Positions 1 to 7,524 of a stretch of DNA of 64,000 nt are shown here, piece by piece; position 1 is the stretch's first letter; each line of letters begins with the position of its first letter. Both the position numbers and the translations under genes were made by a program. Source of the stretch: an uncultured Faecalibacterium sp. (lineage in GTDB: Bacteria; Bacillota; Clostridia; Oscillospirales; Ruminococcaceae); the NCBI GenBank assembly GCA_934501115.1, contig CAKSTO010000004.1, forward strand, positions 1-64,000, read 5' to 3'. Below the pieces are notes generated by a model that made no database searches, was not told the origin of the DNA, and was given only the letters and a program-made list of their open reading frames with translations.

Positions 1-960
1 GTGTGGGTGTCTTTTTACTGGGACAGCCCTTATTACTCCGAGGGCGGCTTCACGCTGGAAGTACGCCCCACCACCGAAAACCTGCAGCTTTTGCAGGAAG
101 GCCGCTGGCTGGTGCGCAGCGACGAAAGCCCCCGCATCCCCATGCGCATCTGCTCCCGCGCAAACCAGAACGAGGACGCAAACCTCGTGGTCTCCGGCTA
201 CCCGGCCACGTGGCTGCTGACAAAGCGGGTCAGTGCCGAAGTCATCTCGAACCAGAACGCCGAAGCCGCCATGCGCAGCCTTGTGAGCGCCGCTAAGCCC
301 TGGCCGCGCCTCGAGCTTGGCACCGCGTACGGCTTTGACACTGTGTTTGAAAAGCAGACCTCCGGCGGCAGTATTTTTGACTACTGCCAGACCATCGGGC
401 AGGCGTGTGACCTCGGGTTTCGGGTCATTCTGGACGGCACCGGCAGCAGCAAGCGCCTGCTGTTCGAGTGCTTCCGCCCTGCCTTCGACCCCAACAACCG
501 GTTCAGCCCCAAGTGGGGCAACCTGCTCAACGCCGGGTGGAGCTTTTCCGACACCAGCTACGCCAACGTCGCTCTTGTGCAGGGCGCAGGCGAAGGCAGC
601 AGCCGTGCCACCGTCTGGGTGGGCGACACCGAAAGCACCGGCTCTGCCCGGCGCGAGATGTACATCGACGCCCGGGACATCCAGCCCGACGAAAACAGCG
701 GCGAGACCACCGCCAGCCAGAGCTACCTGCAAAAGCTGGCCGACCGGGGCGGCGAGAAGCTGCTGAGCCAGCTGCGCACCGGCTCGATCGAGTTTGACGT
801 GGACGACGACGCGCTCAAGGTGGGCGATGTGCTGAGCGTCAGCCTGCCCCGGCTGGGCTACACCGCCATGGTGCGGGTGGCCGACATTATCACCGAAAAT
901 CAGCCCAGCGGCACCACCCGCACCATCCGGCTGGGAACCCCCAGCTGGCACAAAACCTAA
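1..960 (+). CDS. Phage tail protein, Siphovirus Gp37-like (5' partial)
   Basis: The frame is open from the first base and lacks the usual start of the family, which normally begins some 15-25 residues earlier, so the gene is cut by the window edge. The readable 319 residues resemble the ReqiPepy6 Gp37-like tail/baseplate-hub proteins of Gram-positive siphoviruses: an early WVSFYWDSPYYSEGG segment, a central region with alternating aromatic and charged residues, and a C-terminal beta-rich part ending in GTPSWHKT. The stop lies 10 nt before the next gene, whose strong AAAGGAGG site overlaps the end of this one. Assignment rests on remembered family resemblance and on tail-module context. Confidence 0.65.
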   Translation: MWVSFYWDSPYYSEGGFTLEVRPTTENLQLLQEGRWLVRSDESPRIPMRICSRANQNEDANLVVSGYPATWLLTKRVSAEVISNQNAEAAMRSLVSAAKPWPRLELGTAYGFDTVFEKQTSGGSIFDYCQTIGQACDLGFRVILDGTGSSKRLLFECFRPAFDPNNRFSPKWGNLLNAGWSFSDTSYANVALVQGAGEGSSRATVWVGDTESTGSARREMYIDARDIQPDENSGETTASQSYLQKLADRGGEKLLSQLRTGSIEFDVDDDALKVGDVLSVSLPRLGYTAMVRVADIITENQPSGTTRTIRLGTPSWHKT

Positions 961-970
961 AGGAGGACGT

Positions 971-1972
971 ATGGCAGATCTCATCACATACCCTGAAAAC
1001 GGCATCACCTACGACGCCGACGACGCCTCGGGCTACCTCGCCACCCGACACAGCGGCGTGTACAGCGCGGACGAGGACTTTGCAGTCACCGCTGCAGGCG
1101 AGCTGAGCGTGGCCGTCAGCGCGGGGCAGGCGTGGGTGCGCCCGGCGCGGTTCAAAGGCCGCAGCATCATCATGGAGCAGCCCGAGACCATCACCCTGAC
1201 CGCCGCCGACCCGGTGCGCACCCGCATCGACCGCATCGTGCTGCGGTACGACGCCGCCGCACGCAAGACAAGCCTGCTGGTGCTGGAGGGCACCCCGGAC
1301 TCCGCCAGCCCCACGCCGCCGGAGATCTCCCGCACAGCACTGGTCTATGACCTCGGCCTTGCCACGATCACCCGCAAGGCAGGCTCTTCGGCCATCACCG
1401 CCGCCGACATCACCGACACCCGCACCGACGAAGCCGTCTGCGGCGTCATGCGGGACAGCGTGACCGGCATCCCGACAGGCACTTTGGTGCGGCAGTGGCA
1501 GGCCGTGATTGAATCCATGAAGGGTGGCAGTTTTTATACCCGCGCCGAGGTGGACGCGCTGCTGAAGAATTTGAACGTCTGCCCCTTTGAAATAGGCGAC
1601 ATCCTGCAGACCACCAGCTCTACCAGCCCTGCCGCACGCTTCGGCGGCACGTGGGAAGAGATCGCACCGGATCGTGTGCTGATGGGTGCGTCCAGCACCC
1701 ACGCAGCCGGCACCACAGTAAACGCCGGACTGCCGAATATCACGGGCAGCACAGGCGAATTTGCAGGCGGTTACAGCTCTTCACCAGATAGAAAGAATGG
1801 TGCTTTAAGCTATTCAGGGAATGGCAACATGGGCTATTACTCCTCTAGCGGCTCGGGAGGATATGGATACTACATTGATTTTAATGCCTCCAGATCCAAC
1901 GCCATTTACGGCCGCAGCAAAACCGTGCAGCCTGCCGCCTACTACGTGCACTACTGGCAGCGCAAAGCCTGA
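971..1972 (+). CDS. Phage tail fibre / baseplate upper protein
   Basis: A 333-residue structural protein. The ATG follows AAAGGAGG at a spacing of about 4 nt. Residues 1-185 form a beta-rich baseplate-like domain (ITYPENGITYDADDASGYL at the start, a PARFKGRSI segment, then TRIDRIVLRYD). A short helix (YTRAEVDALLKNL) links to a tail-collar-like C-terminal domain of about 125 residues starting FGGTWEEIAPDRVLMGAS and ending YYVHYWQRKA, a pattern common in receptor-binding tips of Firmicutes phages. It probably contacts the host surface. The codons around 1760-1900 (Gly/Ser/Tyr-rich) are less GC-rich than the flanks, as expected for a fast-changing tip. Confidence 0.7.
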   Translation: MADLITYPENGITYDADDASGYLATRHSGVYSADEDFAVTAAGELSVAVSAGQAWVRPARFKGRSIIMEQPETITLTAADPVRTRIDRIVLRYDAAARKTSLLVLEGTPDSASPTPPEISRTALVYDLGLATITRKAGSSAITAADITDTRTDEAVCGVMRDSVTGIPTGTLVRQWQAVIESMKGGSFYTRAEVDALLKNLNVCPFEIGDILQTTSSTSPAARFGGTWEEIAPDRVLMGASSTHAAGTTVNAGLPNITGSTGEFAGGYSSSPDRKNGALSYSGNGNMGYYSSSGSGGYGYYIDFNASRSNAIYGRSKTVQPAAYYVHYWQRKA

Positions 1973-1992
1973 GCAGAAAGGAGTAAAACACC

Positions 1993-2418
1993 ATGAGAAT
2001 TCTTGATGAGACCGGTGCGGTCATCGAAAGCCCCGACCTGACGCTGGGATATCTGATCAGCGACACCGAACCAGTGGAGCACCCGGCTGTGGAAGGTGTG
2101 GAGGAAGTGAGCCACTACGAGACGGTGGCCGAGTACCCCAACGGCGGCAGGGATGTGCGGAAGGTCGTTGACCGCCCCGGCGTGCAGGCGCAGGAAGCGT
2201 GGACAGAGCAGGTGCCCGTCCAGAAGTATATCCGCTACACCGCCGAAGAGCTGGCTGCGCAGGAGGAAGAGCGCAAAAAGGCCGAAGCCCGGGAGAAGCT
2301 GCCGGAGACGGTGGCGGCGCTGCAGGCCGCTCTGGCCGACGCGGACGCTTTGAACCTTGACCAGGACTACCGCCTGACTCTTTTGGAGCTGGGCGTGACC
2401 GATGATGAAACCACCTAA
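1993..2418 (+). CDS. Phage protein between tail fibre and XkdX (XkdW-position)
   Basis: A 141-residue soluble protein preceded by GAAAGGAG. It has an acidic N-terminal half with short beta-prone segments and, from about residue 75, a strongly charged helical stretch (EELAAQEEERKKAEAREK) followed by a leucine-rich helix. Its place immediately before an XkdX-type gene matches that of XkdW in PBSX-like tail modules, which is the main hint to its role; no catalytic motif is visible. It may be a fibre assembly factor or a minor tail component. Confidence 0.5.
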   Translation: MRILDETGAVIESPDLTLGYLISDTEPVEHPAVEGVEEVSHYETVAEYPNGGRDVRKVVDRPGVQAQEAWTEQVPVQKYIRYTAEELAAQEEERKKAEAREKLPETVAALQAALADADALNLDQDYRLTLLELGVTDDETT

Positions 2419-2436
2419 CAGAAAGGAAGGACCACT

Positions 2437-2589
2437 ATGGCACTTTATAACACCTGTAAGCGTATGATCGAGCGCGGCCAGACCGCGGGCATGGAAAAGA
2501 AGCTGGATATCTTCTACGCCGCCAACAAGCTGACCGATGAACAGTACGCAGAGCTGACCGAGATGCTGACCGAAAAGACCAGCGCCTGA
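2437..2589 (+). CDS. xkdX: XkdX family phage protein
   Basis: A 50-residue ORF starting at ATG 2437 behind GAAAGGAAGG. The sequence (start MALYNTCKRMIERG, then a KLDIFYAANKLTDEQYAEL helix pair) is typical of the tiny XkdX family that sits between tail-fibre and lysis genes in PBSX-like and many Clostridia prophages. Length matches the family (about 45-55 residues). Biochemical function is unknown. The next gene starts 26 nt downstream, so it is likely cotranscribed with the lysis cassette. Confidence 0.75.
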   Translation: MALYNTCKRMIERGQTAGMEKKLDIFYAANKLTDEQYAELTEMLTEKTSA

Positions 2590-2615
2590 CCGGGCCGGAA
2601 AAGGACGTGATACAT

Positions 2616-3029
2616 ATGGCGATCAAACAGTACAGCCTAAAGAAGGACGGTGCAAAGCAGCTCTCTCCCGCGTTCCGCGTGCGGGAGTTCCGCTGCCGCG
2701 ATGGCACCGACACCATCCTCATTGACGAAGGCCTTGTGGTGCTGCTGCAGTGCATCCGGGAGCACTTCGGAAAGCCGGTGACCATTACCAGCGGCTACCG
2801 CACCGCCAGCCACAACGCAAAGGTGGGCGGCTCTAAATCCAGCCAGCACCTACTGGGGCGCGCCGCAGACATTCAGGTGCAGGATACCGACCCGCTGGCT
2901 GTGGCCGCCTACGCCGAAAGCCTGATGCCAGGCTGGGGCGGCGTGGGCCGCTACCCGGTCAAGGCAGGCCGGGCAAAGGGCTGGGTACACGTGGACACCC
3001 GCCCGAACAAGAGCCGGTGGACACTGTGA
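2616..3029 (+). CDS. Peptidase M15 family endolysin
   Basis: A 137-residue D-Ala-D-Ala carboxypeptidase-like peptidase (M15_3 type), the probable cell-wall lytic enzyme of the prophage. The zinc-site pattern is present: SQHLLGRAADIQV supplies H and D, and GWVHVDTRP supplies the last H; the ITSGYRT segment that shapes the active site is also there. Start choice: AAGGA at 2601-2605 is 10 nt from ATG 2616, whereas the in-frame GTG at 2607 is only 1 nt away. No signal peptide, so export would depend on the holin-like genes that follow. Confidence 0.85.
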   Translation: MAIKQYSLKKDGAKQLSPAFRVREFRCRDGTDTILIDEGLVVLLQCIREHFGKPVTITSGYRTASHNAKVGGSKSSQHLLGRAADIQVQDTDPLAVAAYAESLMPGWGGVGRYPVKAGRAKGWVHVDTRPNKSRWTL

Positions 3030-3042
3030 GGGGGTGAGACTG

Positions 3043-3309
3043 ATGGCAAGCTGTTTGATCTCTGATGCGCCTTATGCATCGTGGCTCTCCGAGGTATTAG
3101 CTACACTGGAAGAGCACAAAATCAGCAAAATCGCGGTAGCCGCACCCTTGCCCACGGGTGAAGTGTTCACCGGTTATTTCGATATGGACACGATGGACAA
3201 GGCGCTGATCGCGACGAACATTCAGGCCGACGCCACCATGGATGTGGTCTGTGCCAACGGCCAGCGTATCCAGCAGGCGTGGGAAGATAACGAAGATTCG
3301 GAGGATTGA
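3043..3309 (+). CDS. Hypothetical phage protein
   Basis: An 88-residue soluble protein in the lysis cassette. ATG 3043 lies 5 nt after GGGGTGA; an in-frame GTG at 3034 is too close to that site. The sequence has a Ser/Cys-containing N-terminus, a hydrophobic core segment (KIAVAAPLPTGEVFTGYFDMD) and an acidic tail (WEDNEDSED). The pattern resembles small phage proteins that report on individual residues only weakly; I do not recognise a family. It overlaps the ribosome binding site of the next gene, so translation is probably coupled. Confidence 0.55.
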   Translation: MASCLISDAPYASWLSEVLATLEEHKISKIAVAAPLPTGEVFTGYFDMDTMDKALIATNIQADATMDVVCANGQRIQQAWEDNEDSED

Positions 3310-3314
3310 TACCA

Positions 3315-3617
3315 ATGCAGCAGACTTTCTCGTATATCTCCGCGCACTGGATGGAGGGAGCCATCTGGCTGCTGGGGCTTGGCTGGGGCTACCTCGTAAA
3401 GAAAGTAACCGAGTACAAGACCATCAAAGACGGCCTGCTGGCCATCATGCATGACCGGCTGTATCAGGCGTGCATCTACTACACCCAACAGGGCTGGATC
3501 GATGCCAGCGGCCTGAAGAACCTCGAATACTTATACCAAAGTTACCACGCGCTGGGCGGCAATGGCACCGGAACCGAGCTTTATAACCGGGCCAAGGCGC
3601 TGCCCATCCGCGATTAA
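3315..3617 (+). CDS. Phage membrane-anchored protein, holin-like
   Basis: A 100-residue protein with one N-terminal membrane segment (about residues 14-28, EGAIWLLGLGWGYLV) and a soluble C-terminal part with the motif LYQACIYYTQQGWIDASGL and an LYQSYHALGGNGTGTEL segment. Proteins with this layout recur directly before SPP1-type holins in Clostridia prophages and are usually annotated as hypothetical or holin-like. GGAGGA at 3300-3305 is 9 nt from ATG 3315, which favours that start over the upstream TTG at 3306. Confidence 0.6.
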   Translation: MQQTFSYISAHWMEGAIWLLGLGWGYLVKKVTEYKTIKDGLLAIMHDRLYQACIYYTQQGWIDASGLKNLEYLYQSYHALGGNGTGTELYNRAKALPIRD

Positions 3618-3653
3618 ATGCAAGCCCGGCGCTGCCGGGAGAAAGGACAAACC

Positions 3654-3920
3654 ATGAACGCACACACCTACAACGCCCCCACCATCTCCGCAGGCACCAT
3701 TGCCCGCACCGCCTGCCTGCTGCTGGCCCTGACCAATCAGGTGCTCAGCGCCTTCGGCAAGCCGGTGCTTCCCATCGAGAGTGCCACCGTGGAGCAGCTG
3801 GTGACGGCAGGCATCACCACCGTTGCCGCGCTGATCGCATGGTGGAACAACAACAGCTTCACCACTGCTGCCATTGCGGCAGATCAGTATCTTGAGCAGC
3901 AGAAGAAGAACGCGCACTGA
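3654..3920 (+). CDS. Phage holin, SPP1 family
   Basis: An 88-residue two-membrane-segment protein. Segment 1 runs about residues 15-35 (TIARTACLLLALTNQVL), segment 2 about 50-65 (TAGITTVAALIAWW), followed by the characteristic WWNNNSFTTAA and a charged C-terminus. This is the hallmark layout of SPP1-type holins, which form membrane lesions that release endolysin. AGAAAGGA precedes ATG 3654 by 7 nt. It is the last gene of the plus-strand late operon and is followed by a strong hairpin. Confidence 0.8.
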   Translation: MNAHTYNAPTISAGTIARTACLLLALTNQVLSAFGKPVLPIESATVEQLVTAGITTVAALIAWWNNNSFTTAAIAADQYLEQQKKNAH

Positions 3921-4017
3921 TGTTTTCGTGACGCTGCGGGAACATTCCATTTGAAAGGCTACGGCCTTTGTAGAGAGCGGCATCGCCTGTGGGCGGTTCC
4001 TCTCTTGATTTTACAAT

Positions 4018-4089
4018 AAAAAATCCCCTGCTTTGCCGAAGCCCTGCGTTCCACGCGGGGAACTTTGTAGGCAAAGCAGGGGATTTTTT
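4018..4089. terminator. Bidirectional intrinsic terminator
   Basis: A perfect 20-bp inverted repeat (4018-4037 against 4070-4089) with A-run and T-run ends serves both the holin operon arriving from the left and the minus-strand regulator pair arriving from the right. The 32-nt loop is long for a terminator. Confidence 0.8.
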
Positions 4090-4092
4090 ATT

Positions 4093-4416
4093 TTACAGAA
4101 GATTATAATGCTCCGCCAGCAAAAAGCGGACATACGCCGGACACGCACGCTTTTCACCGCACCACCCCTGCACCGTGCGCAGAGGGATGCCTGCCCGCTT
4201 TGCAAATGCGGTCTGTGACAGGCCGGTACGGCCTACCAACTCCCGCATGGACAGGTGCGCCAGCTCCCAGATGTTGGCCAGCCTTTCCTTCTCAGCGTCC
4301 AGATCTACGCACCCGTCGGCATCGTCCGGGATGCTGAGGGTAACGCTGTTGAGAAAGACCTCGTGGGACGCTTCCGGGTCGGCAGCAATAATAAAGAGTT
4401 CAGCAGTAGTATACAT
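4093..4416 (-). CDS. XRE-type helix-turn-helix regulator
   Basis: A 107-residue protein. The C-terminal half is a compact helix-turn-helix (SMRELVGRTGLSQTAFAKRAGIPLRTVQGW, split over about residues 57-86) typical of XRE/antitoxin-like regulators; the N-terminal half is acidic and may dimerise or bind a partner. It is the second gene of a two-gene operon, 12 nt after the preceding gene. The promoter at 4843-4871 contains a large inverted repeat that would be a natural operator. It could be a moron gene of the prophage or an antitoxin; no classical toxin fold is recognisable in its neighbour. Confidence 0.7.
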   Translation of the reverse strand: MYTTAELFIIAADPEASHEVFLNSVTLSIPDDADGCVDLDAEKERLANIWELAHLSMRELVGRTGLSQTAFAKRAGIPLRTVQGWCGEKRACPAYVRFLLAEHYNLL

Positions 4417-4428
4417 AGTCTTCTCCTT

Positions 4429-4776
4429 TCAAATGCGGTCCTTTGCGGACACGCTGATTTTGCGGATAAAGCCGTCTGGGAACTTCTCACCGCTCCAGAG
4501 AGAGCCGAGATTTCCGTCGCCTCCGTTGTCGCGGGGATATTCATAGAAAGCGGTCATGCCGAAGCGGTCATTGGAACGGCGCAGCTTTACGATACGGTCA
4601 GGAGCAAGCGCGATCTCCCGGGTGAGCTTGCCGTTTTCGTCCAATGCATCCTCGCACAGCCACTTGAGCGCCGATATAAAATCGTCCATCGTGATGGTGG
4701 AGTGGGCTTCCCAGTCCTTAAAAATGCGACTGTCGCCTGCAAGGACGATTTTCTTTTTAATTTCAAAGTTATTCAT
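4429..4776 (-). CDS. Hypothetical protein paired with XRE regulator
   Basis: A 115-residue soluble protein, first gene of the pair with the XRE regulator. It starts with a short basic helix (NNFEIKKKIVLAGDSRIF), contains a WEAHSTITMDDFISALKWL helix and an RIVKLRRSNDRFGMTAFYEY strand pair, and ends with a Gly/Asp-rich loop. I do not recognise a family. The arrangement (unknown first, XRE second, one promoter, minus strand against the late operon) is that of a toxin-antitoxin or superinfection-control module, but that is only suggested by the layout. Confidence 0.55.
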   Translation of the reverse strand: MNNFEIKKKIVLAGDSRIFKDWEAHSTITMDDFISALKWLCEDALDENGKLTREIALAPDRIVKLRRSNDRFGMTAFYEYPRDNGGDGNLGSLWSGEKFPDGFIRKISVSAKDRI

Positions 4777-4842
4777 AATGCTCTCCTTACTTCACACAAG
4801 ATGATGATATTAAACGTTTGGGATTGGCCTTTTATTGTCTTT

Positions 4843-4871
4843 ATTATACGCTCATTGTGCGCAAAAGTAAA
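4843..4871 (-). promoter_or_regulatory. Promoter of the XRE pair
   Basis: On the minus strand TTTACT (4866-4871) and TATAAT (4843-4848) are separated by 17 nt. The predicted transcript starts about 60 nt before the first gene. Confidence 0.7.
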
Positions 4872-4905
4872 GGCGTTTTGCAAAACTTTGTGCTCAGTGA
4901 GCGTA
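4847..4905. promoter_or_regulatory. Candidate operator (inverted repeat) over the XRE promoter
   Basis: TACGCTCA at 4847-4854 is repeated inverted as TGAGCGTA at 4898-4905. The left arm overlaps the -10 box, so a dimer bridging both arms would block the promoter. Probably autoregulation by the XRE protein. Confidence 0.45.
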
Positions 4906-5041
4906 TTTTTTTATGTGGCGCATACTACTCCCGGCAGCCCCGCAAAGGCGCAACCGCCGGGCGATTTGGAGCACGTGCAGAGGAATGTAATAATTCGTAG
5001 TAAGACATCAAAAATAAACGTCAATCCGTCGTTTTCTTGTC

Positions 5042-5064
5042 GTTCGAGTCCCCTCCCTCGCACC
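5042..5064 (+). other. Prophage attachment-site remnant (tRNA 3' end)
   Basis: The bases from G5041/5042 read as tRNA positions 53-76: T-loop TTCGAGT, T-stem 3' strand, acceptor strand CCCTCGC, discriminator A and CCA, with exactly the right spacing. Bases further upstream do not pair as a T-stem and no tRNA body precedes it. This is what is left at attR when a phage integrates into a tRNA 3' end: the prophage lies to the left and the intact tRNA would be at its far end, outside the window. The acceptor implies a tRNA starting GCGAGGG, possibly Leu. Confidence 0.65.
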
Positions 5065-5071
5065 AAAGAAT

Positions 5072-5115
5072 ACCCGCGAAGTTACGTTAAAAATTCGTAG
5101 CTTCGCGGGTTTTTC
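5072..5115 (+). terminator. Terminator downstream of tRNA remnant
   Basis: A 15-bp stem (5072-5086 with 5096-5110, one wobble) is followed by a T-run. Its position 8 nt after the CCA suggests it was the original terminator of the tRNA gene now split by the prophage. Confidence 0.75.
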
Positions 5116-5130
5116 GTTTTTTGCAGTGGT

Positions 5131-5170
5131 CAGATACTGCCAGATACTGCCCAATACTGCCCGATTTTGC
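5131..5170 (+). repeat. Decaying 10-bp tandem repeat
   Basis: Four successive decamers (CAGATACTGC, CAGATACTGC, CCAATACTGC, CCGATTTTGC) drift progressively. Non-coding. Confidence 0.7.
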
Positions 5171-5205
5171 GGGGGCATTGTAGTGAGAGTGTAGTGTAAA
5201 AAGTT

Positions 5206-5289
5206 GACCCGGAGAGCCAGTTTTCACCGTGCTCTCCGGGTCAGACTCATATAGAAAACCACAAGCTATGCTTGTGGTTTTCTATATGA
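5206..5289. repeat. Two consecutive perfect hairpins
   Basis: A 12-bp stem (5206-5217 with 5231-5242) is followed 4 nt later by a perfect 19-bp stem with a 5-nt loop (5247-5265 with 5271-5289). The second is long for a terminator and lacks a T-run; role unknown. Confidence 0.7.
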
Positions 5290-5325
5290 AAAAGACCCGC
5301 CGCACAAATCTCTGTGCAGCGGGTC
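5289..5325 (-). terminator. Terminator of the M18 peptidase operon
   Basis: On the minus strand a GACCCGC...GCGGGTC stem (5294-5325) runs directly into five T residues, about 110 nt after the peptidase stop. Confidence 0.75.
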
Positions 5326-5433
5326 GAAAATACTTTTATCGCAATTTTCAAAAAGAGTGCCTGTCAAAGCGGCATCTTTGCGCTCTGCCATTTGCGGAGA
5401 TCGCTTGTGCATCCAGCGCACAGCCTGCTCTCA

Positions 5434-6837
5434 TTACTCCGCGTGCTGGCAAAACAGCGAGAAGGTGCGGTAAGCCATGTACAGGTCGGTCTTATGGATG
5501 ACCTCGAAGGGCGAGTGCATGGACAGCACCGGCACGCCGATGTCCAGCACGGGGATGCCGCGGTTGGCCACATACTTGGCAATGGTGCCGCCGCCGCCCA
5601 GATCCAGACGTCCCAGTTCGCCGATCTGCCATGCCACATGGTTGGCATCCAGCAGGCGGGTGATGTCCCCCACCAGCTCGGCGGAGGCATCGCTTGCAGA
5701 GCTTTTGCCGCGGCTGCCGGTATACTTGAAGAATGCCACGCCGCGGCCGGCATAGGTCCCGTTCTGCGGCTCAAATGCACCTGCCCAGGTGGGGTCGTAG
5801 GCGGCGGTGACGTCCGCAGACAGACACACGCTGTTCCGGAAGGCAAGGATATCATCCTGACCGGCAGCGCGGCACAGCAGCTGCAGGAAGTGGAACACAT
5901 ACATGCTCTGCATCCCGGTAACGCCGTCGGAGCCGATCTCCTCCTTATCCGTCAGCACGCAGACGGTGGTGTGGACGGGGTTTTTCGTCTCGATCTCGGC
6001 CATCAGCGCAGGGTAGGCATCCACCCGGTCATCGTGGCCGTAGCCGCCCACCATAGAGCGGTCGAAGCCCACATCCCGAGCCTTATGGGCGGGCACGACC
6101 TCGATCTCGGCGCGGGTGAAGTCCCGCTCGGTGATGCCGTATTTTTCGTGCAGCAGCATCAGGGTGTTCAGCTTGACGGCCTCCTTGATGTCGGCATCCT
6201 CCACGGCGTCGGAACCAATGAGAACATTCAGCTCTTCCGCCTTGATGCCCTCGCTGAGCTTGCGGTCGTTCTGCTCTGCGCCCAGATGGGGCAGCAGGTC
6301 GGTGATGCAGAACACCGGGTCGCCCTCGTCCTCACCCACGCACACCGACACCGTGGAACCGTCGGCGCGGGTAAATACGCCGTGGATGGCCAGCGGCATG
6401 GTGCCCCACTGATACTTGCGGATGCCGCCGTAGTAATGGGTCTTGAAGTAGCTGATGTGGCTGGACTCATACAGGGGGTTCGGCCGCAGATCCAGACGAG
6501 GGCTGTCGATGTGGGCGATCACCAGACGGAAGCCCTCCTCAAAAGGCTTCTGGCCGATGGTAGCTGCCACGACCGCCTTGTGCTCCTGCACGAAATAGAT
6601 CTTCCGGCCGGGCGCATAAATCTTCTTCGGCTCAAATTTCTCGTAGCCCGCTTCCACCAGCATTTTTTCGCTGACGGCAGCCGCTTCGCGCTCGGTCTTG
6701 GCAGCATTCAGGAATGCTTTGTACCCCTCGGCAAATGCTGCGGCCTTTTCCTTCACGTCGGCGCTCTTGTCGGCAGCGTATTCCGGCTTATAGAGCAGCT
6801 GTTCCGCTGCCTGTACGGCAGAAAGTTTTTCACTCAT
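5434..6837 (-). CDS. M18 family zinc aminopeptidase
   Basis: A 467-residue cytoplasmic aminopeptidase that trims N-terminal residues from peptides with two metal ions. The family signature is complete: first ligand in AHIDSPRLDLRP (H109), bridging Asp in GGYGHDDRVDAYPAL, the catalytic/ligand Glu pair in DKEEIGSDG, and the last His in LSMHSPFEV near the C-terminus. Length fits the bacterial type (430-470). It is the last gene of a minus-strand run and is 15 nt from the preceding lytic transglycosylase. Confidence 0.92.
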   Translation of the reverse strand: MSEKLSAVQAAEQLLYKPEYAADKSADVKEKAAAFAEGYKAFLNAAKTEREAAAVSEKMLVEAGYEKFEPKKIYAPGRKIYFVQEHKAVVAATIGQKPFEEGFRLVIAHIDSPRLDLRPNPLYESSHISYFKTHYYGGIRKYQWGTMPLAIHGVFTRADGSTVSVCVGEDEGDPVFCITDLLPHLGAEQNDRKLSEGIKAEELNVLIGSDAVEDADIKEAVKLNTLMLLHEKYGITERDFTRAEIEVVPAHKARDVGFDRSMVGGYGHDDRVDAYPALMAEIETKNPVHTTVCVLTDKEEIGSDGVTGMQSMYVFHFLQLLCRAAGQDDILAFRNSVCLSADVTAAYDPTWAGAFEPQNGTYAGRGVAFFKYTGSRGKSSASDASAELVGDITRLLDANHVAWQIGELGRLDLGGGGTIAKYVANRGIPVLDIGVPVLSMHSPFEVIHKTDLYMAYRTFSLFCQHAE

Positions 6838-6852
6838 TTTCGTTCTCTCCTC

Positions 6853-7524
6853 TTATTTTTCCGCATAGATCCGTTTATACTGCGCATAGCAGAAGGTGAT
6901 CTTCTTTACGTAATGGTTCATCTGATGATAGGGGAAGCCTTTCAGGGTCACGCCGTCCTCCGAGTGCTCCTCTTTCTGCAGAAGGGCATCCACAGTCCCC
7001 CATCCGCTGTGATATGCGGCGGCGGCAGTTGATACATCGTTCTGATACCGCTGCATGCACAGATGCAAATAGTAGCAGCCAAACCGGATGCTGGTTTCCG
7101 GGTCGTACAGGTCGGCAAAGAGCAGCCCCTCATCCGGCGCGATCTTGCTGCGCAGCCAGATAAACGTCTCTTCTGTCATCTGCATCAGCCCGCGGGCATC
7201 CACAGCAGAAGTTGCCTGCGGGTCAAAACCGCTCTCGGTGCGGATGAAAGCATCCACGAGCAGCGGGTCGAGGTCGTAGGTCTGTGCCCATTGATCCACC
7301 AGTGCCTCATACTTGCGCGGATACAGCAGCCGTTCCGCCCTGCTCCAAAGCTCCGGCACAAGCACCGCCGCGAGGATCAGCACGAGTGCCAGCAGGATCA
7401 GCCGCCGGGCGCGCGCTTGCCTGCGCTGACGGGCTTTCTGGGCGCGGACTGCGCGGCGGACGCGGGCTTTTTCCGGGTCATAGCGCAGCGCTGTGCCCTC
7501 TTCTTTATCGTTTCGTTCGTTCAA
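6853..7524 (-). CDS. Membrane-anchored lytic transglycosylase (SLT domain)
   Basis: A 223-residue enzyme predicted to cleave peptidoglycan glycan strands. After a very basic N-terminus there is one membrane anchor (about residues 42-60, ILLALVLILAAVLV), then an SLT/goose-lysozyme-like domain with the catalytic Glu in RTESGFDP and the GLMQM motif, followed by a YHSGWG segment. The frame extends upstream without a stop, but a TTG at 7524 that overlaps the coaE stop, with GGAGAG upstream, gives normal translational coupling; starts further upstream would lie well inside coaE. Confidence 0.85.
   Translation of the reverse strand: MNERNDKEEGTALRYDPEKARVRRAVRAQKARQRRQARARRLILLALVLILAAVLVPELWSRAERLLYPRKYEALVDQWAQTYDLDPLLVDAFIRTESGFDPQATSAVDARGLMQMTEETFIWLRSKIAPDEGLLFADLYDPETSIRFGCYYLHLCMQRYQNDVSTAAAAYHSGWGTVDALLQKEEHSEDGVTLKGFPYHQMNHYVKKITFCYAQYKRIYAEK

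Noticed and set aside
1..5064. Prophage integrase
   Set aside because: None of the genes in the visible part is an integrase; it would be at the other end, outside the window.
5131..5170. CRISPR-like array
   Set aside because: Units are 10 bp, contiguous without spacers, and decay; no cas genes are in the window.
5314..7032. A 570-codon open frame on the plus strand opposite the M18 peptidase
   Set aside because: It is a GC-driven mirror of the peptidase and transglycosylase codons, has no ribosome binding site, and its translation is rich in His/Gln/Gly without any domain.
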